NCBI GenBank assembly: GCA_964641175.1
Contig: CAZXLJ010000040.1
Span: forward strand, 1-26,041
Source of the DNA: CAYNST01 sp964641175
GTDB lineage: Bacteria; Pseudomonadota; Gammaproteobacteria; Pseudomonadales; Cellvibrionaceae
Direction of reading: 5' to 3'
Length of the DNA: 26,041 bases
Shown in pieces: positions 15,311 to 23,838 of the stretch; positions within the stretch are counted from its first letter, which is position 1, and every line of letters starts with the position of its first letter. The position numbers and the translations under genes were made by a program. The notes beneath the pieces are model-generated. The model searched no databases. It was not told the origin of the DNA and was given only the letters and a program-made list of their open reading frames with translations.

Positions 15311-15862
15311 ATGATTCAGTACGGGTATTGGGTTGATTTTCTGGGCAGTGCCGGAGCGATCTGTTCGCCGGCGGAGCTGCACGGGCTGGTATCAGGTGTG
15401 CTGGCGAGCGGGCTGACGCAGGATGAACAAAGCCAACGGGACGAAGCGCTACAACTGATGGACTGTCCGAGTACGCCCGACGACAACGTGATCCAGGCAG
15501 TGGCGGCACTGTACCCATTGACATCGCAGCAACTGCAGGATCCTGCGCTGGGCTTCCGGCTGCTCTTGCCCGACGATGCCACCCCGGTGGCAGACCGGAC
15601 TCGCGCCCTGGCGCAATGGTGCCAGGGTTTTCTCCATGGGTTTGCCAAGGCGGGCAATGAAGGAGTCAAGCGGCTGGACGAGGACAGTGCGGATGCGCTT
15701 TGGGATTTCGCAAGCATTGCCCAGCTGGAAGAAAATCCGGAAGAATCGGAAACGAACGAAGTTCACCTTACTGATCTGAGTGAATATGTGCGTATGGCGG
15801 TAGTGAATATTTTTTCGCAAACCCGGGATGTGTCGCAAACTGTCGGTGACTCGCTACATTAA
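15311..15862 (+). CDS. ygfB: UPF0149 family protein YgfB
   Basis: A 183-aa cytoplasmic protein. The family signature is visible: an N-terminal CSPAELHGLVSGVLASG (residues about 18-34), QWCQGFLHGFAKAG in the middle and LTDLSEYVRMAVVNIF near the C-terminus. Structures of the family are helical bundles. In Pseudomonas aeruginosa YgfB has been tied to control of ampDh3 and beta-lactam resistance, but its general role is unclear. I use the ATG at 15311, with GGGGGTG upstream, because it aligns with E. coli-like N-termini; an in-frame ATG at 15221 would add 30 unrelated residues. It is first gene of the ygfB-pepP-ubiH-ubiI run. Confidence 0.92.
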   Translation: MIQYGYWVDFLGSAGAICSPAELHGLVSGVLASGLTQDEQSQRDEALQLMDCPSTPDDNVIQAVAALYPLTSQQLQDPALGFRLLLPDDATPVADRTRALAQWCQGFLHGFAKAGNEGVKRLDEDSADALWDFASIAQLEENPEESETNEVHLTDLSEYVRMAVVNIFSQTRDVSQTVGDSLH

Positions 15863-15938
15863 TAAGACAGACGCAGTGAATGATCTGAACAGATAATCGA
15901 ATGGATTAAATACCTGCACAGCTCGCCACCCTTTCACA

Positions 15939-17312
15939 ATGGACGCCTCAGCGATGATCAACAAAAGTGAATATGGCCGCCGCCGAAAATCCCTGATGGC
16001 CCAGATGCTGCCGAACAGTATCGCCATAGTGCCGGCGGCGCCTGAGCGTACCCGTAGCCGCGACACTGATTATCCGTTTCGCCAGGACAGCGATTTTATG
16101 TACCTGAGCGGGTTCAACGAACCGGAGGCGTTTGTGGTTCTCTTGCCCGGCCGTGCGCAGGGCGAATTCATCATGTTTTGCCGGGGGCGTGACCGGGAAC
16201 GGGAAATCTGGGATGGCTATCGGGCGGGGCCGGAAGGAGTCTGCAAAAATTTCAGCGCGGATGAGGCATTTCCGATCAATGACATAGACGATATTCTCCC
16301 GGGATTGATCGAAGGACGGGAACGGGTCTATTACGCCGTGGGCCAGGACCAGGCGCTCGATAGTCGTGTAATGGGCTGGGTGAATGCGGTCCGCGCCAAA
16401 ATCCGGTCAGGTGCGCGGGCACCCGCGGAGTTTTCCGATCTCGGGCAGCTGCTGCACGACATGAGGCTGATTAAAAGCGCGGCAGAAGTGCGGGTCATGG
16501 CGCGAGCGGGGGAGATTTCTGCGGCTGCCCATTGCCGGGCGATGACGTACTGCAAACCAGGCCTGCTTGAATATCAACTGGAAGCAGAAATTCTGCATGA
16601 GTTTCATCGGGAAGGGGCGCGGGCGGCTGCCTACAACTCGATCGTGGGCGGCGGCGCCAACGGATGCATCCTGCACTACACCGAAAACAACGACAGGCTG
16701 CGCGACGGTGATCTGGTGCTTATTGACGCGGGCTGCGAATTCGAAGGATATGCAGGCGACATCACGCGGACCTTCCCGGTCAATGGCCGCTTCAGCCCGG
16801 AGCAGAGAGCCCTGTACGAGGTGGTACTGAACGCTCAGGCTGCCGCGATCAAGTGCGTTCGGCCGGGCAATCACTGGAACGAGCCGCATGATGCGGCAGT
16901 GGAAGTCATCACTGCCGGTCTGGTTGAGCTGGGATTGCTTGAAGGACCGATCAACACCCTGATCGAGCAACACGCGTATAAGCCCTTCTATATGCACCGT
17001 ACCGGACATTGGCTGGGCATGGACGTACATGACGTAGGCGTTTACAAGGTCGACGGCCGCTGGAGGGTACTTGAACCTGGCATGGTGATGACAGTGGAGC
17101 CGGGCTTGTACGTTTCTCCGGATAACCTCGACGTCGCCGAAAAGTGGCGCGGCATTGGTATCCGGATCGAGGATGACGTAGTGGTCACAAAAAACGGGTG
17201 CGATGTTCTGACCAGCGACGTGCCCAAAGACCCCGATGAGATCGAGGCTCTCATGAAGTCCGGCGTCGGCCCCGTCACCGGGAAACCGGCTGGCAGGGGT
17301 GAGGCGGGATGA
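15939..17312 (+). CDS. pepP: Xaa-Pro aminopeptidase (aminopeptidase P)
   Basis: PepP removes the N-terminal residue from peptides whose second residue is proline, using two Mn ions in the cytoplasm. The 457-aa product has the N-terminal domain (DYPFRQDSDFMYLSGFNEPEA) and the pita-bread catalytic domain. All five metal ligands are in place: Asp263 in LIDAGCE, Asp274 in YAGDITRTF, His357 in HRTGHWLG, Glu387 in TVEPGLY and Glu411 in RIEDD. HYTEN and MDVHDVGVY complete the signature. It could start at the ATG at 15939 or the one at 15954; neither has a strong ribosome site. It follows ygfB by 76 bp and its 3' end may overlap the ubiH start. Confidence 0.96.
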   Translation: MDASAMINKSEYGRRRKSLMAQMLPNSIAIVPAAPERTRSRDTDYPFRQDSDFMYLSGFNEPEAFVVLLPGRAQGEFIMFCRGRDREREIWDGYRAGPEGVCKNFSADEAFPINDIDDILPGLIEGRERVYYAVGQDQALDSRVMGWVNAVRAKIRSGARAPAEFSDLGQLLHDMRLIKSAAEVRVMARAGEISAAAHCRAMTYCKPGLLEYQLEAEILHEFHREGARAAAYNSIVGGGANGCILHYTENNDRLRDGDLVLIDAGCEFEGYAGDITRTFPVNGRFSPEQRALYEVVLNAQAAAIKCVRPGNHWNEPHDAAVEVITAGLVELGLLEGPINTLIEQHAYKPFYMHRTGHWLGMDVHDVGVYKVDGRWRVLEPGMVMTVEPGLYVSPDNLDVAEKWRGIGIRIEDDVVVTKNGCDVLTSDVPKDPDEIEALMKSGVGPVTGKPAGRGEAG

Positions 17313-18579
17313 TCTCCGGGTTGCGAACGCCATGACAATCGGAAGCGAGGCCGACATCACCATTATTGGCGGCGGTATGGTGGGGGCTACGCTGGCTTTG
17401 CTCCTCGCAGACATCCTTCCCGAACGGAAAGTCATTCTTCTGGAAGCGCGGCCGTTTCGGCCGGGTAATCTTGACTTGCCCAGCTTCGACGCGCGCTCGA
17501 CCGCGCTTTCACCGACCGCCGTGCACGCGCTGAAGCAGCTCGATGTTTGGCAGGGCCTGCAGGGATTTCTCACACCTATTGAACGAATCCGGGTTTCGGA
17601 TGCCGGTTTTCCCGGTCTCCTTCAGCTCACCGCTGCGGATAACGGCGGCGAACCCCTGGGGTTTGTTGTGGAGAACCGGGGTCTGGGCAGTGCTTTGGCA
17701 CAAGCCCTGACCAACAGGGAAAACCTGATTGTGCAAGCACCGGCCAAGGTGGGCCGTCTGCTTCCGCGGGACGGCGGTACGGATGTTCTACTGGTAGACG
17801 GTTCGGTGCTGACCTGCGAGCTGGCAATAATCGCCGACGGCGCCGAGTCACCCCTGCGCAGGCAGTTGGGAATCGCAGTTGGTGAGGTGGACTACAGCCA
17901 GTTCGCGCTGGTCACCAATGTTGCACACACCAGACCCCATGCCGGGGTCGCGCATGAGCGTTTTGCCGACGAAGGTCCGATGGCCCTGCTGCCTCTGGGG
18001 GGTAAGTCCGGACGGCACAGCGCACTGGTGCTGACCTGTGATGCGCTGCGCCAGAAAGAACTGGCCAGCTGGCCGGACGAATTTCTTTTGGCGTTCGTAC
18101 AAAAGGCGTTTGGTTACCGCCGCGGGCGGTTTACCCGGCTGGCGACTCGTCACTTTTATCCGTTGACTCTGCGATGGGCGCGGGAACAGGCTCGCACCGG
18201 GGTGGTGCTGATGGGCAATGCAGCCCACTACCTGCATCCGCTGGCCGGTCAGGGGTTCAATCTGTCAATGCGCGACTGCCTGCGCCTGGCGGAAATTCTT
18301 GCAAAATCGGAGAACCGTTTTCTGGGGGATCTCGCATTGCTGCAGGAGTATGAAAACGCCCAGCATTCAGATCAGTGGCGGACGATTGGCCTGAGTCACG
18401 GCTTCAGCCGGCTGTTTGCCCGCCGGGATTCGCTCTCAGGCACGGCGCGTAGCATTGGCCTGCTCGGACTGGAGTTCAGCGATTTGTTGCGGCACGGCTT
18501 TATCGATTTGATGGCCGGCAAAATCGCGCAGCAGGCGCAGCCCTGGTCTTCCCGGCAGCAGCCCTGGTCTTTCCGGTAG
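17299..18579 (+). CDS. ubiH: UbiH-type FAD monooxygenase (2-octaprenyl-6-methoxyphenol hydroxylase)
   Basis: UbiH hydroxylates carbon 1 of the ubiquinone ring precursor, using FAD and NAD(P)H in the membrane-associated Ubi complex. The FAD fold is clear: ITIIGGGMVGATLALLLA (dinucleotide loop), LAIIADGAESPLRRQLGI (DG motif) and GVVLMGNAAHYLHPLAGQGFNL. The last has GN in place of GD, as UbiH rather than UbiI/UbiF proteins have. The 426-aa form starts at GTG 17299, which overlaps pepP by 14 bp and has GGCAGG upstream; the ATG at 17332 (415 aa) begins closer to the FAD fold, so the start is undecided. The C-terminus has a short repeated PWSSRQQPWSFR. The next gene is ubiI across an artefactual gap. 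Confidence 0.93.
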   Translation: MRRDDLRVANAMTIGSEADITIIGGGMVGATLALLLADILPERKVILLEARPFRPGNLDLPSFDARSTALSPTAVHALKQLDVWQGLQGFLTPIERIRVSDAGFPGLLQLTAADNGGEPLGFVVENRGLGSALAQALTNRENLIVQAPAKVGRLLPRDGGTDVLLVDGSVLTCELAIIADGAESPLRRQLGIAVGEVDYSQFALVTNVAHTRPHAGVAHERFADEGPMALLPLGGKSGRHSALVLTCDALRQKELASWPDEFLLAFVQKAFGYRRGRFTRLATRHFYPLTLRWAREQARTGVVLMGNAAHYLHPLAGQGFNLSMRDCLRLAEILAKSENRFLGDLALLQEYENAQHSDQWRTIGLSHGFSRLFARRDSLSGTARSIGLLGLEFSDLLRHGFIDLMAGKIAQQAQPWSSRQQPWSFR

Positions 18580-18604
18580 CGTTGAACTTTTCGGTGGGCG
18601 TTTC

Positions 18605-18814
18605 ACTTTCCGGTAAAAGCCCCGTCAATTAATGTCCCGCGGAGGGGAGCCCATGCAGTNNNNNNNNNNNNNNNNNNNNNNNNNNNNNNNNNNNNNNNNN
18701 NNNNNNNNNNNNNNNNNNNNNNNNNNNNNNNNNNNNNNNNNNNNNNNNNNNNNNNNNNNACTTTCCGGTAAAAGCCCCGTCAATTAATGTCCCGCGGAGG
18801 GGAGCCCATGCAGT
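18605..18814. other. Scaffold gap flanked by an exact 55-bp overlap (assembly artefact)
   Basis: Positions 18660-18759 are exactly 100 N. The 55 bases before them (18605-18659) are identical to the 55 bases after them (18760-18814), both spanning the ubiI Shine-Dalgarno and ATG. An exact duplicate abutting both gap edges is what is left when two contigs share one k-mer end and a scaffolder inserts a standard 100-N spacer. The true sequence most likely contains one copy and no gap. The ubiH-ubiI spacer is then 73 bp instead of 228. No sequence is thought to be missing. Confidence 0.93.
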
Positions 18815-20025
18815 TTGACGTCGTCATTGTAGGTGCTGGTGCCGTCGGCACGGCGCTGGCCTGTGCATTGAGCCAGATTGCGCCTTCTCTGACCTTGGCG
18901 CTGATCGAAGCGGAGGCGGCAGAACCGGCGCACTTCGCAGGTGTTCGCTACGACCCCCGAGTTGTCGCAATCAGTCCGCGCACCGCCCGCTTCCTGCAGG
19001 CACTGGGGGTATGGGATTCCATGCTGGCGGAGCGGATCTGTCCTTACCGGGAGATGTACGTCTGGGACGCCCTCAGCTCCGGCTCCATCGAATTTGACGC
19101 CGCGGACATCCACGCGGAATCTCTGGGGTACATTGCCGAGAATTCCGTGCTGCTGCGCAGTTTGCGTCAGCAGGCGCGACGCAATCCGAAGCTGCAGTGG
19201 ATTGCACCCGCCGCCGTTACTGCCATGGCGGACATGCCGGAGCCCTGGCGCCAACGACTTTCTCTGAGTGACGGCCGCCGCGTTGATGCGCGGCTGGTGG
19301 TCGCGGCGGATGGCGGCAGTTCAATGATGAGGGCGCTGGCCGGTATCCGCACGCGCGAATGGGACTATCAGCAGACCGCCATTGTCACCACGGTGCGCAC
19401 TGAACTGTCCCACCGGCAAACCGCCTGGCAATGCTTTACGCCGGAAGGTCCAGTGGCTTTTCTGCCGCTGTCGGACCCGGCGGGCGGCGTTGCGGAAAGT
19501 TGCTACTGTTCCATCGTCTGGTCACTCAACGATGATGTCGTGGGCGACCGTCTCGCTCTGGATGATGCCGCATTTTGCCGGGTGCTCGAGCGCGCCTTTG
19601 AAACCCGCCTGGGTCGTGTCCTCGAAGCGGAGCAACGGTTTGGCCATCCTCTGCGGCAACGCCATGCAGTGGATTATTACCGGCCGGGTCTGGCCCTGAT
19701 TGGCGATGCGGCGCACACCATTCACCCGCTGGCAGGACAGGGCATGAACCTGGGGTTTTACGATGTCCAGGTTCTTGCGCAGGAGATGCAGCGGGCTGTG
19801 CAACGGGGGTACAGTGTCGGTGAAGAATTGCTGCTGCGGCGCTACCAGCGCCAGCGGAAAGTGCACAATCTCGGAATCATGACCGGGATGGAAGCCTTCA
19901 AGCGGCTGTTTGGGACGGCTGCTCCCTGGGCAATTACCGCCCGCAGTCTGGGCCTGAACTGGACCAACCGGCAGCGTTGGCTGAAGCGATATTTTGTGGA
20001 AGCGGCCGCGGGCAATGTCTATTAA
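18808..20025 (+). CDS. ubiI: UbiI/VisC-type FAD monooxygenase (2-octaprenylphenol hydroxylase)
   Basis: UbiI-type enzymes hydroxylate the ubiquinone ring (C5 in E. coli). The 405-aa product has DVVIVGAGAVGTALACAL at the N-terminus, an RVVAISPRTARFL segment, VVAADGGSSMMR (DG motif) and ALIGDAAHTIHPLAGQGMNLGFYDVQVL (GD motif, with the usual GDAAH). It is more like UbiI/VisC than UbiF by the YIAENSVLLRSL segment, but C5 versus C6 specificity cannot be read from sequence. The ATG at 18808 follows GGAGGGGAG at 3-bp spacing; the in-frame ATG at 18787 would place this ribosome site inside the gene. A second copy of the start (ATG 18653) lies left of the gap and is artefactual. PqiA starts 12 bp downstream. 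Confidence 0.93.
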   Translation: MQFDVVIVGAGAVGTALACALSQIAPSLTLALIEAEAAEPAHFAGVRYDPRVVAISPRTARFLQALGVWDSMLAERICPYREMYVWDALSSGSIEFDAADIHAESLGYIAENSVLLRSLRQQARRNPKLQWIAPAAVTAMADMPEPWRQRLSLSDGRRVDARLVVAADGGSSMMRALAGIRTREWDYQQTAIVTTVRTELSHRQTAWQCFTPEGPVAFLPLSDPAGGVAESCYCSIVWSLNDDVVGDRLALDDAAFCRVLERAFETRLGRVLEAEQRFGHPLRQRHAVDYYRPGLALIGDAAHTIHPLAGQGMNLGFYDVQVLAQEMQRAVQRGYSVGEELLLRRYQRQRKVHNLGIMTGMEAFKRLFGTAAPWAITARSLGLNWTNRQRWLKRYFVEAAAGNVY

Positions 20026-20037
20026 GAAGGCAGCGTT

Positions 20038-21387
20038 TTGAACGATCTCGCCATTAATGAACAGTACAAGGACCTGCTGGTTTGCCACGATTGTGGCGCG
20101 ATGCAGGAAGTGGCGGCGGTGGGGCCAGCGCAGGAGGTCCTGTGCAGCCGCTGCCATAATCACCTGAGGCTGGGCCGAGGCCCCTGGGCGGCCAAAGCGA
20201 CTTCACTGGCTTTGACCGCGCTGATCCTGTTCTTTATCTCCAATGCATTCACCTTTCTGACACTGAAAGTCGCCGGGGCACAGCAATCAGCAACGATCCT
20301 GAGTGGCGTGGGCGCGCTGTTGGACCGCGACCAGTGGATTCTCGCGGCCATGGTGTTCACAACCATCTTCCTTTATCCGCTGCTGGAAATAATGGCGCTG
20401 CTGTATGTCCTGGTGCCGTTCAGCCTGAACCGGCGGATTCCTGGACAGAAAACCGTTTTCCGGTATCTGGTACAGGCTCAGCCCTGGAGTATGCTCGACG
20501 TCTTTTTGCTGGGGGTGCTGGTCACCACCGTCAAGTTGACGGATCAGGCGGATGTAACCCTGGGCCCCGGCATGTACGTGTTCTTTTTATTGGTGGCGGT
20601 TCTGCAGATGGCGTTCTGGGTGATGGATCGCAACAACGTCTGGAACTGGCTTCATTCGTCCAATTACTTTTCCCGCGAGGCCGATGAACCGTTGTTCGAC
20701 TGCGGAGTGTGCAAGGCCGTGGTCGGAGCGAGCGTTATCGAAGTGAATCGTCAATGCCCGCGTTGCGCTTCGCCACTGCACAAACGTACGCCCAAAAGCC
20801 TGCAGAAGACATTGGCGCTTTTACTGGCGGCAACCATTTTGTATATTCCGGCCAACCTGTTACCCATCATGACTTACGAGGAACTTGGGGTTTTTTACTC
20901 CAGCACGATTTTCTCGGGCGTTGTGGAACTGGCCAGCGCCGGTCTGTGGGGCGTGGCGACCATCGTGTTCGTTGCCAGTATCGTGGTCCCGATCACGAAA
21001 CTGGTTATCCTCTTTTATCTGGTCTGGTCGGTACACGTGAAACGATCCCTGGGGGCTCGCAACCGGACGTTTCTTTTCCGGGTGACGGAGGTCATCGGGC
21101 GCTGGTCGATGGTGGATGTGTTCGTCGTTACCCTGCTGACCGCGGTCGTGCAGTTTGGTTTTATTGGCGAAGTCGAGCCGGGGGGGGCGCTGCTGCCGTT
21201 TGGCGCCGTGGTGGTGCTGACGATGCTGGCCGCTGAAGCATTTGATCCGCGATTGATCTGGGATCATGTGCCGGCGGAGGAAAAGCCGGAAGCAACAGAC
21301 GAGGACGAAGCACGAGGGCTTTTTGCCCAGGTTCAAAGCCACTGGCAGGCGTTCTGGAACCGGGTGAAGTGGGGCAAGATGCGCTAG
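20038..21387 (+). CDS. pqiA: Paraquat-inducible protein A (PqiA), inner-membrane subunit
   Basis: PqiA is the polytopic inner-membrane partner of the PqiB MCE tunnel, in a system that moves lipids between inner and outer membranes. The 449-aa product consists of two homologous halves. Each opens with a zinc-ribbon-like CxxC pair: CHDCG/CSRCH (residues about 16-41) and CGVCK/CPRCA (about 222-244). Four hydrophobic helices follow in each half, with SNAFTFLTLKVAG and PANLLPIMTY and later PLLEIMAL and PITKLVILF in equivalent places. The start is TTG at 20038 with GAAGG (20026-20030) 7 bp upstream. It starts 12 bp after ubiI, so the pqi genes look co-transcribed with the ubiquinone genes. The C-terminus is an acidic then basic cytoplasmic tail. 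Confidence 0.94.
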   Translation: MNDLAINEQYKDLLVCHDCGAMQEVAAVGPAQEVLCSRCHNHLRLGRGPWAAKATSLALTALILFFISNAFTFLTLKVAGAQQSATILSGVGALLDRDQWILAAMVFTTIFLYPLLEIMALLYVLVPFSLNRRIPGQKTVFRYLVQAQPWSMLDVFLLGVLVTTVKLTDQADVTLGPGMYVFFLLVAVLQMAFWVMDRNNVWNWLHSSNYFSREADEPLFDCGVCKAVVGASVIEVNRQCPRCASPLHKRTPKSLQKTLALLLAATILYIPANLLPIMTYEELGVFYSSTIFSGVVELASAGLWGVATIVFVASIVVPITKLVILFYLVWSVHVKRSLGARNRTFLFRVTEVIGRWSMVDVFVVTLLTAVVQFGFIGEVEPGGALLPFGAVVVLTMLAAEAFDPRLIWDHVPAEEKPEATDEDEARGLFAQVQSHWQAFWNRVKWGKMR

Positions 21388-21464
21388 CGGGGCGTTATGT
21401 AATGACAAACCGCAGCCGCCTGCAAAAACGTATGGTTAAAACCTGAATTCAAATAGGACAGACA

Positions 21465-23090
21465 GTGGCATCACGCAATCCGGTCATCAAACGAGCACGC
21501 GGACTTTCCCCTGTCTGGATTATTCCGTTGGTGGCACTGATTCTCGGTGCATGGCTCTCGATCCGCTCGGTGCAGGAGCGCGGGGAGGCTATCGAGATCA
21601 TCTTCGACAGCGCCAGCGGCATCGAAGTGGGTAAAACCGAAATCCGCTACAAGGATGTGCCGGTCGGACGGGTAACCCGAATCCGTTTAAATGATGACCT
21701 CTCCAAGGTCAGGGTAACGGCGAATCTTGACCGGCAGATCAGCCAGTTCCTCAGCAAGCACACACAGTTCTGGCTGGTGAGTCCGCGCATCAGCGCATCC
21801 GGCGTATCAAACCTGGGCACCCTGATTTCCGGTGTCTACATCATGATGGACCCGGGCAAGCAGGAAGGCTCGAAGCGGGTATTCAAGGGGCTCACCGAAC
21901 CACCGGCCGTACAGTCGGACGATAAAGGCACACAGTTTATTCTTACCGCGGAAACTCTCGGTTCACTCGATATCGGCTCGCCGGTTTACTACAAACAGAT
22001 CAAGGTCGGAGAGGTCACCAGTTATCGTCTTAATCGCAGCGGTAACAAGGTGGATGTCCGCATTTTTATCACTGCGCCCCACGACAAGCTCGTGCTGACG
22101 CAGAGTCGTTTCTGGAATGTCAGTGGGCTGAATGTGAAAGTCGGCGCTGAAGGCGTCAAGGCCTCCATGGCATCTGTTGCTGCGCTGATCAGTGGCGGTA
22201 TCGCCTTTGAGAATGCCGTGACATTTGAAGAGCCACGCCAGGCTGAAAGCGAGCATGTGTTTTATCTGTTCAGTGATCGCGATTCCGTGATGGAAGAGCG
22301 TTACAGCCTGAAATATTTCTATCGGCTGAAATTCAGTCATTCCGTCAGGGGCCTTAGCGTTGGAGCGCCGGTGGAGTTTAGAGGCCTGAAAGTCGGTGCC
22401 GTAGAAGATGTGGTCCTCGATGTTGTGGCCAACAATCCGGAAAGCCTGCACGTGTACATCAGTCTCGAGCCAGAACGGCTTGACCATCTGAGCAAGCCGA
22501 CGCGCGAAGAGTTTGATGCGGTGGTGGAGCAGCTGGTCGGCGGTGGTTTGCGAGCCCAGCTGAAAACGGCGAGCTTGATAACGGGTTCACGATATATCGA
22601 TCTGCTTTTCCCCAGAGATGAAAATCCCGGCGAGTTTGTGGCGGGCGCGCAGTTTTCAGAGATTCCGACGCTGGATCATCCCGCCGACCAGCTGGATCAG
22701 CAGGTTGCCGATCTGATAACCACAATCAACCGTATCCCTCTGGCAGCGCTGGGAGAAAATCTTTCCGACAGTCTGGGAAGCCTCAGCAACCTGCTGGGAG
22801 ATTTCGACAGGGCGGGCACCGCCGGAAAAATAGATAAGACGCTTGAAAATGTCAGCGTCGCCAGCGAGAGCTTCGAAGCCACCCTGAAATCGCTCAACGA
22901 CTCCCTTCGACAGCTGTCGTCGCGGCTGCAGGATCTTGAAACCCTGACGGCCCCGGACTCTGCAACTCAGTACGAGCTGCATGAAACGCTGAATGCGGTC
23001 AAGCGGGCCGCCGATTCCTTCCACATGCTGAGTGAGACGCTGAAACAACAGCCGGACGCTCTGATCTTCGGGCGCGAACAGAATGATTGA
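21465..23090 (+). CDS. pqiB: Paraquat-inducible protein B (PqiB), MCE-domain tunnel protein
   Basis: PqiB is anchored in the inner membrane and forms a hexameric tube of stacked MCE rings reaching toward the outer membrane. The 541-aa product has one N-terminal membrane helix (SPVWIIPLVALILGAWLSI, residues 15-33). Three MCE repeats follow, starting near IEIIFDSASGIEVGKTEIRY, FILTAETLGSLDIGSPVYY and YFYRLKFSHSVRGLSVGAPVEF. The last 130 residues form a coiled-coil needle (LDQQVADLITTINRI onward). The start is GTG at 21465, with AGGA (21455-21458) 6 bp upstream. Spacing to pqiA is 77 bp, and its last 8 bp overlap pqiC (ATGATTGA). Confidence 0.95.
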   Translation: MASRNPVIKRARGLSPVWIIPLVALILGAWLSIRSVQERGEAIEIIFDSASGIEVGKTEIRYKDVPVGRVTRIRLNDDLSKVRVTANLDRQISQFLSKHTQFWLVSPRISASGVSNLGTLISGVYIMMDPGKQEGSKRVFKGLTEPPAVQSDDKGTQFILTAETLGSLDIGSPVYYKQIKVGEVTSYRLNRSGNKVDVRIFITAPHDKLVLTQSRFWNVSGLNVKVGAEGVKASMASVAALISGGIAFENAVTFEEPRQAESEHVFYLFSDRDSVMEERYSLKYFYRLKFSHSVRGLSVGAPVEFRGLKVGAVEDVVLDVVANNPESLHVYISLEPERLDHLSKPTREEFDAVVEQLVGGGLRAQLKTASLITGSRYIDLLFPRDENPGEFVAGAQFSEIPTLDHPADQLDQQVADLITTINRIPLAALGENLSDSLGSLSNLLGDFDRAGTAGKIDKTLENVSVASESFEATLKSLNDSLRQLSSRLQDLETLTAPDSATQYELHETLNAVKRAADSFHMLSETLKQQPDALIFGREQND

Positions 23091-23742
23091 TCATCGATAC
23101 CGCAACAGGGCCGTGCCGCGGCGCACCGCCTCCCTGCGCAGAGCGGCGGCGCTGCTTTTACTGGGCGCCGGACTTTTTTCCAGCGGATTCGGCTGCAGTT
23201 CGAACGGGGTCAAGAATCAGTATTACACCCTGCATCCGCTGCAAGACGCCGCCGCAACCGGGGAAGTAACCATTCAGGGCAGCGTGGGCGTAGGTCCAAT
23301 CGAGTTGCCGGAAGCACTTCAGAGTCAGGCAGTGGTCAGTTATGGCGAGAGAAATGAAGTTCTCGTCGCGGGCAACCATCTCTGGGCGGGCGATCTGAAA
23401 AAAGCCATGAGCCGCGTTATTGCTGCCAATCTGGGGAGGCTGACGGGCAAACCGGATGTGTGGTCTTATCCGTGGGGGCCGCGCGCGCGCCCGGACAAAC
23501 AGATTGCGGTGGAACTGGAGCAATTGGGCGGCCAGCGCGGAAGTCCGCTGGTTCTGCATGCACGCTGGACGCTGTATGACCAGGCCGGCCGGAACCTGCT
23601 GGGTGTGGAGCGGATTCAATTGACCGCAAACCCCGAGGGAAGTGGCTACGACGATTATGTCGCTGCGCTCAATGACCTGGTTAACGGGTTTTCCAGAAAG
23701 CTCGCCGATTCTGCGCTGGAGTATTTCGCCACTGAAAAGTAG
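23083..23742 (+). CDS. pqiC: PqiC-type lipoprotein of the Pqi lipid-transport system
   Basis: PqiC (YmbA, PF03886) is an outer-membrane lipoprotein that binds the tip of the PqiB tunnel. The 219-aa product has a hydrophobic signal (AAALLLLGAGLFSSGFGC, residues 21-38) and the family features QYYTLHPL (47-54), VGVGPIELPEALQ, LWAGDLKKAMSRVIAANLGRL and YDDYVAALNDLVNGFSRKLA. The lipidation Cys38 is preceded by GFG, a poor lipobox because position -3 is normally Leu, Val or Ile. The ATG overlaps the last 8 bp of pqiB, so translation is coupled. The gene ends the pqi block; acnA starts 96 bp later. Confidence 0.9.
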   Translation: MIDHRYRNRAVPRRTASLRRAAALLLLGAGLFSSGFGCSSNGVKNQYYTLHPLQDAAATGEVTIQGSVGVGPIELPEALQSQAVVSYGERNEVLVAGNHLWAGDLKKAMSRVIAANLGRLTGKPDVWSYPWGPRARPDKQIAVELEQLGGQRGSPLVLHARWTLYDQAGRNLLGVERIQLTANPEGSGYDDYVAALNDLVNGFSRKLADSALEYFATEK

Positions 23743-23745
23743 ATC

Positions 23746-23761
23746 GCGCCCGTGCGGGCGC
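23746..23761 (+). terminator. GC-rich hairpin after pqiC (possible weak terminator)
   Basis: GCGCCC (23746-23751) pairs with GGGCGC (23756-23761) around a 4-nt loop, starting 3 bp after the pqiC stop. There is no U-tract downstream, so rho-independent termination is doubtful. It may act as a 3'-end stabiliser or a partial terminator before acnA. Confidence 0.35.
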
Positions 23762-23838
23762 CCTCGGCGTGTCGACCCGGAACGGCGTACAAGCCGGCAG
23801 GCAAAGCCATCACTCATGATCACCTCCAGGAGGCAACA

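Noticed and set aside
18605..18814. Genuine 55-bp direct repeat or mobile-element target duplication between ubiH and ubiI
   Set aside because: The copies abut an artificial 100-N run exactly on both sides, which fits a contig overlap better than a biological repeat.
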